DNA from: a virus
DNA length: 37,962 bases
Strand: one strand, 5' to 3'
IMG/VR virus record: IMGVR_UViG_3300035523_000153
Span: 1-37,962 of that record
Shown here: one piece after another, positions 5,898 to 13,296 of the stretch
How the letters are laid out: each line of letters opens with the position of its first letter
Position numbering within the stretch: position 1 is the stretch's first letter
Made by a program: the position numbers and the translations under genes
Notes under the pieces: generated by a model
Seen by the model: only the letters and a program-made list of their open reading frames with translations
Databases searched by the model: none
What the model was told of the DNA's origin: nothing

Positions 5898-6969
5898 CCA
5901 CAGGCGCCCTGGCTTCTTCTGGGCGCACAACTACGTCTACGACCGGTATTGGCGCGAGCTGGGCTGCATCGTCATGGGCGTGTACTGCGGACTTGCGCGC
6001 CACGCCGACAACGACGGTCGAACGTGCTTCCCGAGCTACGCCAGGCTGGGGCGCGAGCTGAAGCTGGACCGGAGGACTGTTCAGCGCGCCATTGACACCC
6101 TGGAGGCCAACGAGCTGATCTCCCGCGAGCGCCGTTTGGATGACACGGGGGCCAATTCCAGCAACGGTTTCAGCATCCTCTTCCATCCGAGCCTGGCGAT
6201 GGGCGATGTGGACGAAGACGCGCCTCCCATTGTCCGCCCGCGGAGCCGTCAGGCGGTCACATCCAGCCCCGAGACTGATAGGCCGAAACCGCCAGAGGTG
6301 GCGGCACAGGACCGCTATCCCGGTTGTGATGGCGACACTCCCCCTATAGGCACAGGGCCTATAGGGGTGGCGGCACAGGACCTACACCCTATGGGCACAG
6401 GGCCTATAGGGGTGGCGGCACAGGACCTACACCCTATAGGCCCTGGTGCGCCGCTATATAAGGAAATGAACAAGACCCATGTAACAAGACCCAGTTATAA
6501 CCAGACATCCGGAGAGAGAGAGGCTCGTCCAAACCCCTCGGAACCCCCTCCCTCCGAATCATCTGAAACGGTCCGGATCTCGCGGATCGAAGACCTGAAG
6601 CTGACCGATGACCTCCTGGCCTGGGGGCTGGCCAACTGCCCCCGCCTGGCGGAGGAGGACCTCCGCGACGACTTCCTCAACTTCCAGCTCTACTCCGGCC
6701 ATCCGGCCGGGGTCACCGATTGGGCCAACCAGCTCCGCCTGTGGTGGCGCCGCCAGGAGACCCGCCGGAAGGAGGCCGGCGCTCCGGTCCTCACCGAGAT
6801 GCGCGGGCCAGCCACTCCGGTTGACCGTGATGCCCATCTCCGCCGGGAGTATGAGAGCTATCTCGGCGACCGGGAGACCCAGAACATCCAGAGGCGCGAC
6901 GTCTTCGGCCGCCCGCCGCTCCCCGTACTTGATTTCAACTCGTGGAAGGAGGAGCAGGGCCATGTCTGA
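5881..6969 (+). CDS. Replication initiator / replisome organiser (lambda O-like)
   Basis: 362 residues from GTG 5881; GGAGG at 5870-5874 fixes this start. The N-terminal winged helix (about 15-105: FPSYARLGRELKLDRRTVQR, then AIDTLEANELISRERR) is of the helicase-loader/initiator HTH type. A low-complexity Pro/Ser-rich linker (about 120-230) contains a 15-residue tandem repeat centred on GPIGVAAQDLHP, encoded by DNA full of CCTATAGG palindromes. The C-terminal part (about 240-300) has DDFLNFQLYSGHPAGVTDW and WWRRQETRRKE, resembling the DnaT/O-type C-terminal segment that contacts helicase or loader. No helicase or loader gene is seen in the window, so it presumably recruits host DnaB. Its stop lies inside the next gene (8-base overlap). 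Confidence 0.8.
   Translation: MADRPNHRRPGFFWAHNYVYDRYWRELGCIVMGVYCGLARHADNDGRTCFPSYARLGRELKLDRRTVQRAIDTLEANELISRERRLDDTGANSSNGFSILFHPSLAMGDVDEDAPPIVRPRSRQAVTSSPETDRPKPPEVAAQDRYPGCDGDTPPIGTGPIGVAAQDLHPMGTGPIGVAAQDLHPIGPGAPLYKEMNKTHVTRPSYNQTSGEREARPNPSEPPPSESSETVRISRIEDLKLTDDLLAWGLANCPRLAEEDLRDDFLNFQLYSGHPAGVTDWANQLRLWWRRQETRRKEAGAPVLTEMRGPATPVDRDAHLRREYESYLGDRETQNIQRRDVFGRPPLPVLDFNSWKEEQGHV
6341..6515. other. Putative replication origin inside the initiator gene
   Basis: CCTATAGG occurs at 6343-6350, 6358-6365, 6403-6410 and 6433-6440, with a one-base variant at 6388-6395. The first two lie in an 11-bp perfect inverted repeat (6341-6351 with 6357-6367). A 45-bp tandem unit (6349-6393, 6394-6438) carries them. 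A comparatively AT-rich stretch follows (about 6450-6515), unusual in this GC-rich genome. Iterons plus AT-rich DNA within the initiator gene is the lambda O arrangement. Confidence 0.6.
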
Positions 6970-7447
6970 CCAGAACCCCCTGCTGGTGGAGTGCCCGGCG
7001 TGTAACGACACGGGACGTGTGATGCTCCCCGTGAGGACCTGGTTCATGGGAGGCGTCGCCCTGGGCCATGGAGACGGGTGCGAGTGCGAGGCGTGCCAGA
7101 CGCCGGCGGCGATCGCGCACCGGCCGTACTTCCGCGAGCCGCCCGCTGGTGAGACGTCGAAGCGGACGGTCGCCGAATGCCGGTGCCGGCTGTGCGACGC
7201 AGCGCGGCTGCAGGAGAACATCCGCCGCTATCGGCCGGCCCCCGTGGAGTACTCGCTCACTCAGCGGGACTGCAGGCGGATCGGCGACGAGTTGCGCCGG
7301 CGCGGGATCGTCCCGGAGCGCCGGAGAGGTCCGGAGGCGGCCGTCCCGCCGGACCCAGAGGAGTTGGCGGCGGCAAAGGCCCGCAACCTGCGGGCAGCGG
7401 GATACGAGCCCGGCTTCAGCGCCGGGAGAGAGGCGAGAAACGCATGA
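6962..7447 (+). CDS. Cysteine-rich zinc-binding early protein
   Basis: 161 residues with at least three CxxC-type pairs: CPACNDTG (about 11-18, DnaJ-like half-ribbon), CECEAC (about 40-45) and CRCRLC (about 73-78). The C-terminus is basic (IGDELRRRGIVPERRRG). The first pattern resembles single zinc-ribbon halves seen in phage proteins near replication genes. It overlaps the initiator stop by eight bases and the next gene by four. No enzyme motif is visible. It probably binds nucleic acid. Confidence 0.7.
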   Translation: MSDQNPLLVECPACNDTGRVMLPVRTWFMGGVALGHGDGCECEACQTPAAIAHRPYFREPPAGETSKRTVAECRCRLCDAARLQENIRRYRPAPVEYSLTQRDCRRIGDELRRRGIVPERRRGPEAAVPPDPEELAAAKARNLRAAGYEPGFSAGREARNA

Positions 7448-7905
7448 AAAGCACGTGGTTGAGACGTGTGATCGACTGTGTGAAACGCGGGCATCCACGC
7501 CCGGTGGACGCTCTGGTGGAAGCAGCACAGGCGGAGATCGCGGCCATCGAGGCCGCAAAGGCGGAGCCGGTCCCGGCTGACGAGTCCTGGCGGAGCGGAC
7601 CGAACGCGGAGACCATCTCCGATCTGTCGAACGGCCTGCGCAAGATGGCGATGCAAGCGGACCTGAAGGAGCTCGGCGCGCTGGTGATGACGCCCGGCGG
7701 TCCGTGCGTCCTGCAGTTCACGAGCGACACGCTGACGGCGATTCGCGATGGCAGGATAGCCGCGGAAACCATCGCCTCCAGGGCCGTCGAGGGAGCGATC
7801 TCCCAGGCCGCCGCAGTCGCCGCGAAGGCCGCGGCAACCGGCCTTGAGGGCGGGAAGTGCGGGTGCGACTACTGCCGCATGATGGCGGCCGGGGTGAAGC
7901 AATGA
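7444..7905 (+). CDS. Hypothetical helical early protein
   Basis: 153 residues, Ala-rich and mostly helical (VDALVEAAQAEIAAIEAAKA; IASRAVEGAISQAAAVAAKA), with a small Cys cluster near the end (GGKCGCDYCRMM). The long amphipathic helices suggest oligomerisation. ATGA overlaps occur at both ends, firmly inside the early operon. No family is recognised. Confidence 0.68.
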   Translation: MKSTWLRRVIDCVKRGHPRPVDALVEAAQAEIAAIEAAKAEPVPADESWRSGPNAETISDLSNGLRKMAMQADLKELGALVMTPGGPCVLQFTSDTLTAIRDGRIAAETIASRAVEGAISQAAAVAAKAAATGLEGGKCGCDYCRMMAAGVKQ

Positions 7906-9066
7906 ACAAAGAGCAGGCTAAAACGTTACTGGCCGACCATACGCGCCACGAGGGCGAATGCCTGATCTGGACGGGACCGTACAGCACGAAGACGCCCGTG
8001 CGACGGGAAGCCGCAGGCGGTCGCCACGAAGCTGGCCCAGGCGCTGCGTCCTGAACTGGCCGGGATCCGCCTGACGCGGACGTGCGGTGAACCGAAGTGC
8101 GTCAACCCGGCGCACATGGCTCCGGCCAAGGGCGCGAAGCGCACGCCCGCCGAAGCCTCGCCCATCCCGCCGATCCCGTTGCCGACGCAACACGGACGGC
8201 CGGCCGCGTCTGCCCAGCCTCCAGCGAACCCTGTAGCCCCCAACGGGCAGGCGTGCTGCAAATGCGGCGGTCCGGTGGACGTTCCGAGCTACTTAGTGGG
8301 CGCCTCGCCTATCACCTGCCCGGGCTGCTCAACGGCGATCGCGCCGGACAGCGCCGATGCAAAGGCGGTAGCCGATCGGGTCCGCGATGGCAAATGCGAG
8401 ATCGAGGTCAATGCCGCTCAGGTGGCTAGGGCGAGGGCCGCGGCCACGATGCGCGACAGGCGCATCCGGGAGGAGCAAGAGCGGGTCGCAGCCGAGGAAC
8501 GGAGGAAGACGGACGCTCCGATCGCGCCAGCGGAGATCGCCGCCATTGAGGCCGAGCCTATCGCCATCGATGAGCAGCCGAAACCGTGCGCCGCCGTCGC
8601 CCTCGAGATGGAGACTCCGGCGGAAACGCCCGCGATCGCGCCCCAGTTGAGCGCGGGCGAGGCCTCGGAGGAGACGCCGGCGGCGGAGATCCCGGCCGCT
8701 CTCGAGGCGGTTCCGCTCGACCCGCCGCCGTTCTTCGCCGAGGAAGCGGAGCCGGAGGGCCATGTGCTTGAGCCGTTCTATGTGAACGGTGAGTATGCCG
8801 GCCACGTGGACACCGAGCGGCGCGACGCCGGACGGGTGATTGACGAGCTGGTGGAGCGGGTCGCTGAGAGGGCGGCAGCGCGCGAAACGGTCGAGCGAGC
8901 CGAGCTCGACGCGGGCGCCGGAGCCATGGACCTGGATGCGTTCGCCGCCGTCTGGCTCGACCTGCGCGAGTTTCTGGACCTGGGAACCGCCCAGGGCGGA
9001 TCGGCCGCGGCGGTCGGCGCCTGGGTGGACGTCTGGAACGCGGGGATGCAGCTCGCCGGCGCGTAA
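7902..9066 (+). CDS. HNH-like N-terminus plus Pro/Ala/Glu-rich protein, frameshifted
   Basis: Translation from ATG 7902 (ATGA overlap) gives a start resembling HNH proteins (ECLIWTGPYST) but stops at 8054. The following +1 frame has no own start for many codons, yet contains a clear HNH-type signature (TCGEPKCVNPAHM, about 8083-8121) and continues open to 9066. The join is most likely around 7986-8004; a stop at 7963-7965 in the second frame bounds it upstream. Downstream are a zinc ribbon (CCKCGG ... CPGC, about 8252-8330) and a long acidic Pro/Ala/Glu linker ending in a small helical domain. It may be a broken gene, a sequencing insertion of one base, or recoding. The HNH part may be structural (DNA binding) rather than catalytic. 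Confidence 0.6.
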
Positions 9067-9079
9067 CCGGCCGCAACGG

Positions 9080-9106
9080 GGCCGCCCTGCAGAGTGCGGG
9101 GCGGCC
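9080..9106 (+). other. Intergenic hairpin upstream of the 9129 gene
   Basis: GGCCGCCC (9080-9087) pairs with GGGCGGCC (9099-9106). It occupies the 62-bp gap before the next ribosome site. There is no T-run; see the general pattern of hairpins placed in gene gaps. Confidence 0.6.
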
Positions 9107-9128
9107 GGAAAGGATACGAGACGAACGA

Positions 9129-10445
9129 ATGAAGTACATCGGAGTGCTGGACTATCAGAATCAGCCGACGCAGCGCCGCACGGAGCCCAACGAGGACCTG
9201 CGCACCGTCATCGGACAGCTATTCAACATGGCGCAGAGCGCCGCCGTCGAGTGCGCGAAGGTCACCGCGGCCGTGTGGGAGGAGAGCGGACAGGTGGGGC
9301 GATCCCCGCTCGCGAAGGTCCTGACCATCAGCGTGGATGCCTCGAAGATCCCGGCTCTCCTGCTGCGCGCTTCCGACCAGGCCATGCTGAGCCTGCCGGG
9401 CATCGGCGGAACCGGACGCCAGAAGGTCCCGCCGCGGGCGGCCTGCCCCTACTGCGACTCAGTGGCCGAGTTGGCGGAGGGCGGCGCGGACAGCCTCGTC
9501 TATCGCTACCACTGCTGCAATCCCGCCTGCGGTTACGACAGCAGCTACAACTCGTCACAGCTCGCGGCCTGGCTGGCCAAGCACCCGCTGCGCGAAGATG
9601 GCCACAAGCTGACCATGCCGCCAGGCGACACCTACACGGCGCTGGCCAGCTACAACGACGGAGAGCGTTTCGTTCTGATCGTCTGGAACTCGAAGCAGTA
9701 CGATACCGGCATCAAGTCCGTCACCGCGAGCGGGAAGGAGGCTTGCTACACATTCCGCTGCCGCCCGATCAACGGCATTAAGAAGGCGCGCGCGGTGCTG
9801 AAGACCTGGCTGGCCGATAAGGTCGGCGTCGAGTACCATGACCAGGCCATGCATGGAGTGGCAGCTATCCCGCTGTGGGCGGATCCTCCGATCGCGCTGA
9901 CCACCGTCGAGGAGCTCCTTCAGCTCCTCACCGGAAAGTGCGGCTGGACTCCGTCCTCCCCCAAGGTCCTCACGACATCCGGCAAAAAGATCGAAGCCTA
10001 CGGCTTCCGCATGGTGCGAGATGATGCGATCAGCATCAACGGCCAGACCGTGGCCCTGGACGATATCGCGCGACTTGAGGGCACAGGCAGCCCCGAAGAC
10101 TTCGATACCGGCTACAACGCCCAGGCCTTCACCCTCTACGAAAAGGCGGGCTGGACGCCGCCGGCTCCATCCGCGAAGGGCGCTGGCAAGGGCAAGAAGG
10201 CCAAGGCAGGCGGGATCGCCGTCGCCGAGGAATCCGCCACGGAGCCCGCTGTCGAGATTCCGGCGGAGGATCTGGGCAGCCATCCGGAGTGGGAGTGCGC
10301 GGCGTGCGGCTGCACCGAAGCGGCTCCCTGCGATGAGCACAGGGGAGAGGGCGAGGTGCGGTGGCGCCGTGAGGAGGTCTGCGCGAGCTGCTGCAGCGAG
10401 GAAGATGCGGCGATCCTGGAGGCCGGCGAGGAAGGCGATGCCTAG
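9129..10445 (+). CDS. Large zinc-ribbon early protein of unknown function
   Basis: 438 residues. An N-terminal helical part (DLRTVIGQLFNMAQSAAVEC) is followed by a C4 ribbon (CPYCDS at about 102-107, then CCNPACGYDSSYNSSQLAAW at about 127-146). A central alpha/beta region follows (FVLIVWNSKQYDTGIKSVTA), and a second Cys-rich module (CAACGC ... CASCC, near 392-425) sits at the C-terminus after an Ala/Lys-rich linker (GAGKGKKAKAG). No nuclease or ATPase signature is seen. Two zinc modules around a globular core suggest a nucleic-acid-binding protein, perhaps in recombination or replication given the neighbouring RusA and MmcB-like genes. It overlaps the next start. Confidence 0.72.
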   Translation: MKYIGVLDYQNQPTQRRTEPNEDLRTVIGQLFNMAQSAAVECAKVTAAVWEESGQVGRSPLAKVLTISVDASKIPALLLRASDQAMLSLPGIGGTGRQKVPPRAACPYCDSVAELAEGGADSLVYRYHCCNPACGYDSSYNSSQLAAWLAKHPLREDGHKLTMPPGDTYTALASYNDGERFVLIVWNSKQYDTGIKSVTASGKEACYTFRCRPINGIKKARAVLKTWLADKVGVEYHDQAMHGVAAIPLWADPPIALTTVEELLQLLTGKCGWTPSSPKVLTTSGKKIEAYGFRMVRDDAISINGQTVALDDIARLEGTGSPEDFDTGYNAQAFTLYEKAGWTPPAPSAKGAGKGKKAKAGGIAVAEESATEPAVEIPAEDLGSHPEWECAACGCTEAAPCDEHRGEGEVRWRREEVCASCCSEEDAAILEAGEEGDA

Positions 10446-10677
10446 CGATGGCGATGCCGGCGCCGTGCTGTGGCACGGACGATACGCCGACAGCCAGGGG
10501 AGGCCGCTGCACGTTTGCGCGGTGGCGGCCTCCCCGACCCGCATCGAGATCCGGGCGGAGTATTCCGCGGGCGAGTTCGCCGCCGCGATGGCCAGGTGCA
10601 ACGAGCTGGTCCGGCTGCTGGATACGGTGCTGGCGACGATGGGCCTGGTTGAGAGGCCCAGGAAGACGAACCGATGA
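10438..10677 (+). CDS. Small hypothetical protein
   Basis: 79 residues from ATG 10438, preceded by a GAGGAAGG ribosome site inside the end of the previous gene (8-base overlap). The fold appears to be two beta-strands (VLWHGRYADSQGRPLHVCAV) and a helix (FAAAMARCNELVRLLDTVLA). It ends in an ATGA overlap with the RusA-like gene. No family is recognised. Confidence 0.6.
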   Translation: MPSDGDAGAVLWHGRYADSQGRPLHVCAVAASPTRIEIRAEYSAGEFAAAMARCNELVRLLDTVLATMGLVERPRKTNR

Positions 10678-11138
10678 CTTTCCGACTGAAGAAACCCAAA
10701 GAGCCCACAATGCTCCTCGATGGCGGGGTCTGCGTAGAGGTGACCTTGCCGCCGGCGGAGCTGTCCCCCAACGGCCGCCATCACTGGCGCCGCGTTCGCG
10801 AGGCGGTGCAGAGCTACCGCAACCTATGCCACTGGAAGGCCATCCAGGTCCGCAACGAGTGGCGCGGAACCCCCATGCCCTGGCCGCGCGCAGAGGTCCA
10901 GCTCTTCTGGTATCACCCGGTACTCCGGAACCGCGACGCCGACAACGCCACGGCCAGCGCCAAGGCGGCCATGGACGCGCTGAAGCGCGCCGGCATCATC
11001 GCCGACGACCGGATCCTGGACGAGCAGGACCCGGTCGCGATCGGCATCATCACCAGGCTGCCGCGCATTGCCATCGACCGCGAGCGACCGAGACTCGAGA
11101 TCTGGGTCCGGCCGCTGAGGGAAGGGGGAGAGGGATGA
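10674..11138 (+). CDS. rusA: RusA-family Holliday junction resolvase
   Basis: 154 residues, the usual size range for RusA. The core has N-terminal strands with LPPAELSPNGRHHWRR and the signature RNRDADNATASAKAAMDAL (about 86-103) followed by GIIADDR. Acidic residues Asp88, Asp90 and Asp111/112 correspond to the metal-binding aspartates of E. coli RusA. It would cut four-way junctions and branched DNA after recombination-dependent replication, clearing DNA for packaging. ATGA overlaps at both ends place it in the early operon next to the MmcB-like protein. Confidence 0.92.
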   Translation: MTFRLKKPKEPTMLLDGGVCVEVTLPPAELSPNGRHHWRRVREAVQSYRNLCHWKAIQVRNEWRGTPMPWPRAEVQLFWYHPVLRNRDADNATASAKAAMDALKRAGIIADDRILDEQDPVAIGIITRLPRIAIDRERPRLEIWVRPLREGGEG

Positions 11139-11582
11139 CCAGCGGACTGATCATGAACGCGCTGGCCGCGAAACACGCCAAGGACTTTTTCATAGAGGAA
11201 TGCAAGGGCGGCCCCACATGGTTCACCGGGCACCTGCGCATGGATGCCTGGGCCATGAAGCGATCGTGGGCCAACCCGTTGAGTGTTGGTTACGAGGTGA
11301 AGGTGAGCCGTAACGACTTCGTGCGTGACGACAAGTACCCCGGCTACCTGCCGTTCTGCAACGAGCTGTATCTGGTGGCTCCGAAGGACATGATCGCGCC
11401 TTTCGAGGTGCATGCCGAGGTTGGCCTGATGGAGGCCGTTGGCAAGAAAGGTTCTTCAGCGCGGCGCCGACTTCGAGACGGCCGCCTACCCTGTCGCCAT
11501 CGTAAAGCGCGTTGGGGCCAAGGCCGCCGGCGATCTGCTCGATGGAGTACTCCACCACGCGTTCCCGGAGGTGACAGCGTGA
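11135..11582 (+). CDS. MmcB-like DNA repair protein (PD-(D/E)XK type), frameshifted
   Basis: About 148 residues in two frames. Residues 1-104 from ATG 11135 contain GYEVKVSRNDFVRDDKYPGY and CNELYLVAP, the E-x-K and following pattern of MmcB/PD-(D/E)XK-like proteins. After GGC AAG (to 11446) the frame must move +1, skipping one A of the run at 11447-11449, to read KVLQRGADFETAAYPVAIVK and on to TGA 11580-11582. That segment is clearly coding and ends in a GTGA overlap with the next gene. Without the shift the first frame runs uninterrupted into the downstream gene and produces an Arg-rich nonsense segment. A one-base sequencing insertion, a mutation or recoding are all possible. Confidence 0.7.
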
Positions 11583-12118
11583 CAGCGCAGAACCGACTTC
11601 GCGGAAAGCGTCCCGCCGGCAGCATCGACCAGGTAAACGCGATCGCGGCGCTCCTCGGGCCGCACAAGTTCGAGAGGCGCGCCGGCCGCCTGTTCCTGAC
11701 GACAGACCGCAGCGCTATCCCCTACGGGAGCTTCGAGCGTTCCCCCTGCATTATCCGCCCCGATGGGCTGTGGCCGGCGTGCGGCGAGTGGGGAAACCAC
11801 GGATGCGGCGGCACCCACACGCAGGCCCTCGTGCAGCTCGTGCACTGGCTGAGGGGGGAGCCCCGCATGACGCTGAGATGGTGGCGCTGGCAGTGGCGCG
11901 GAGAGGGCAAGGCCGCCAACCTCCTCGCCGCTCTGGAGGCCTCGGAGTACGCCGCCGGAGACGCCACGCACTGCGTGCTGTGTGGATCACCAAAGGTTGG
12001 CGACTGGTGGAGCCTGGACGGCGTTTCCGGGCCGTGCTGCTACCGCACGTGCAACGATGTCGGCCGCCCGTGCACGGAGGTCTTCCGGGCGAAGTACGGC
12101 AAGGGGGCGCGCCGATGA
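11579..12118 (+). CDS. Hypothetical protein with zinc finger
   Basis: 179 residues from GTG 11579; GGAGG at about 11567-11571 supports it, and it overlaps the corrected MmcB stop (GTGA). The first 90 residues hold a Cys/His-containing stretch (CGEWGNHGCGGTHTQALVQL). The last 50 hold CVLCGSP ... CCYRTC, a probable zinc finger. Trp-rich middle (LRWWRWQWRGEGK). No known family. It reads in the same frame as the unshifted MmcB ORF, so a read-through fusion is possible in the sequence as given. Confidence 0.65.
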   Translation: MTAQNRLRGKRPAGSIDQVNAIAALLGPHKFERRAGRLFLTTDRSAIPYGSFERSPCIIRPDGLWPACGEWGNHGCGGTHTQALVQLVHWLRGEPRMTLRWWRWQWRGEGKAANLLAALEASEYAAGDATHCVLCGSPKVGDWWSLDGVSGPCCYRTCNDVGRPCTEVFRAKYGKGARR

Positions 12119-12543
12119 TGTACGGCCTCACCCTGATCCAGCCGTGGGCCGCCGCCATCGCGCACGGCGGCAAGCGCATCGAGAACCGGGTCTGGAAGAG
12201 CGATCGCGCCATCGGGCAGAGGATCGCCATCCACGCCGGCCTGCGCTTTGACGAGGCGGACGAGTGGAGTATCCTCCGCCTCCTGGACCGGGAGAGCCTG
12301 GTCGACGCCCACGTGCACGGCGCCATCGTGGCCGTCGCCCAGGTGGACGACTTCGTAACCAACCCGTTCGACGTCACGGCCGACCAGCGCCCATGGTTCT
12401 GTGGACCGGTCGGCTGGGTGCTGTCCAACGTGCGGGCACTCCCCGAGCCCGTGCCGTGCCGAGGGGCGCAGGGGCTCTGGCCGGTCCCCGCGGATGTGGC
12501 GGCCCGGGTGATGGAGCGGGTGCAGAAAGGAGGGAGAGGGTGA
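12115..12543 (+). CDS. ASCH-domain protein
   Basis: 142 residues. The N-terminal motif LTLIQPWAAAIAHGGKRIEN matches the ASCH fold (PUA-like), in which the GxKxxExR/N motif forms an RNA- or nucleotide-binding groove. The rest follows the ASCH beta-barrel pattern (VHGAIVAVAQVDDFV; GPVGWVLSNVRAL). ASCH proteins in phages are thought to bind RNA or modified nucleotides; some bacterial members are amidohydrolases acting on acetylated cytidine. Exact activity here cannot be read. It shares bases with the previous stop and overlaps the next GTG. Confidence 0.8.
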   Translation: MMYGLTLIQPWAAAIAHGGKRIENRVWKSDRAIGQRIAIHAGLRFDEADEWSILRLLDRESLVDAHVHGAIVAVAQVDDFVTNPFDVTADQRPWFCGPVGWVLSNVRALPEPVPCRGAQGLWPVPADVAARVMERVQKGGRG

Positions 12544-12902
12544 GGCTAGTCGTGATCGAATCGCCGTACGCCGGCGACGTTGAGATGAACTTGCGCTACC
12601 TGCGCGCCGCAATGCGTGACTGCCTGATGCGGGGTGAATCACCCTATGCGTCCCACGGTCTCTACACGCAGCCTGGTGTGCTGAACGACGACGATCCTGT
12701 CGAGCGCATGCAAGGCATAACGGCAGGGTTTGAGTGGCGCTACCGCTCCGATGCCACGGTCGTCTACACCGATCTCGGCATTACCGATGGAATGGCCCAT
12801 GGGATACGGCACGCCAACGCGCGGCATCACCCGGTGGTGTACCGAAGCGTTCCGGGTTGGGCACCGCGTCGTACGCCCGGAGAGCGAAGGGACTGGCGAT
12901 GA
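12540..12902 (+). CDS. Deoxyribosyltransferase-like phage protein (DUF4406/DUF7768 type)
   Basis: 120 residues from GTG 12540, with AGGAGGG just upstream. It begins with a beta-strand and loop (LVVIESPYAGDVEMNLRYLR), continues SHGLYTQPGVLNDDDPVER and TVVYTDLGITDGMAHGI. This pattern recurs in small phage proteins related to nucleoside 2-deoxyribosyltransferase-like folds. It may act on nucleotides or bind them in a system of DNA or nucleotide modification. Family resemblance is from memory of the motif; activity is unproven. Confidence 0.65.
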   Translation: MRLVVIESPYAGDVEMNLRYLRAAMRDCLMRGESPYASHGLYTQPGVLNDDDPVERMQGITAGFEWRYRSDATVVYTDLGITDGMAHGIRHANARHHPVVYRSVPGWAPRRTPGERRDWR

Positions 12903-13033
12903 CACGACCAGTCTACTACGCACTGGCCCCGCTCCAGGCTGCCGCGACGCTGCTGGCCGCGTTGCTGCTGTTCGTGGCGCTGCCGCTGGCCAGCCTAGCT
13001 GATTGGTGCGAGGAGGGGAGGGGGCGGTACTGA
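12899..13033 (+). CDS. Small single-pass membrane protein
   Basis: 44 residues, too short for most gene finders. ATGA overlap with the previous gene supports it. Residues about 10-33 are hydrophobic (APLQAAATLLAALLLFVALP), followed by a charged tail. It is probably a one-pass inner-membrane peptide; function is unknown. Small membrane peptides at the end of early operons can be exclusion or holin-like proteins, but this is only analogy. Confidence 0.55.
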   Translation: MTRPVYYALAPLQAAATLLAALLLFVALPLASLADWCEEGRGRY

Positions 13034-13095
13034 GCAGGACGCGGGGAGTACAACGACAGGCGCTGAGCGAGGCGATGGCGTCAGAGGGAGCGGGC

Positions 13096-13296
13096 ATGGA
13101 TAGGGACCGGAGGGATCGCAAGGATCTGGAGGCAGATATCGACGTGGTGACGGCGCTTGTGCGTGAGCGGTTGGCGCTCGCCGTCGAGTGCGGGGAGACG
13201 GTGAGGGTGGAATTGCAGGTGGTGAAGGGCTCCGTTGAGACCGTTCGGCAGTACCGGGGAGTGGACCCCGTGCTGTTCCGCCGGCATCGCGGCTAG
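13096..13296 (+). CDS. Small hypothetical protein at end of early operon
   Basis: 66 residues from ATG 13096, which has GAGGGAG five bases upstream. A CTG at 13030 overlapping the previous stop and an ATG at 13075 are alternatives with a longer basic N-terminus. The sequence is charged and helical, then two strands (LALAVECGETVRVELQVVKG). No family is recognised. The stop (13294-13296) overlaps the -35 of the late promoter that follows, so the early operon ends here. Confidence 0.55.
   Translation: MDRDRRDRKDLEADIDVVTALVRERLALAVECGETVRVELQVVKGSVETVRQYRGVDPVLFRRHRG

Noticed and set aside
6349-6438. CRISPR-like repeat
   Set aside because: Only two 45-bp tandem units without spacers, in frame within a protein linker; better explained as iterons or coding repeat.
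10448-12118. A single 556-codon protein in one frame
   Set aside because: It runs out of frame over the rusA-like gene, then over two genes (the MmcB-like start and the 11579 gene), joined only because the MmcB-like frame shifts. The Arg-rich middle is nonsense.
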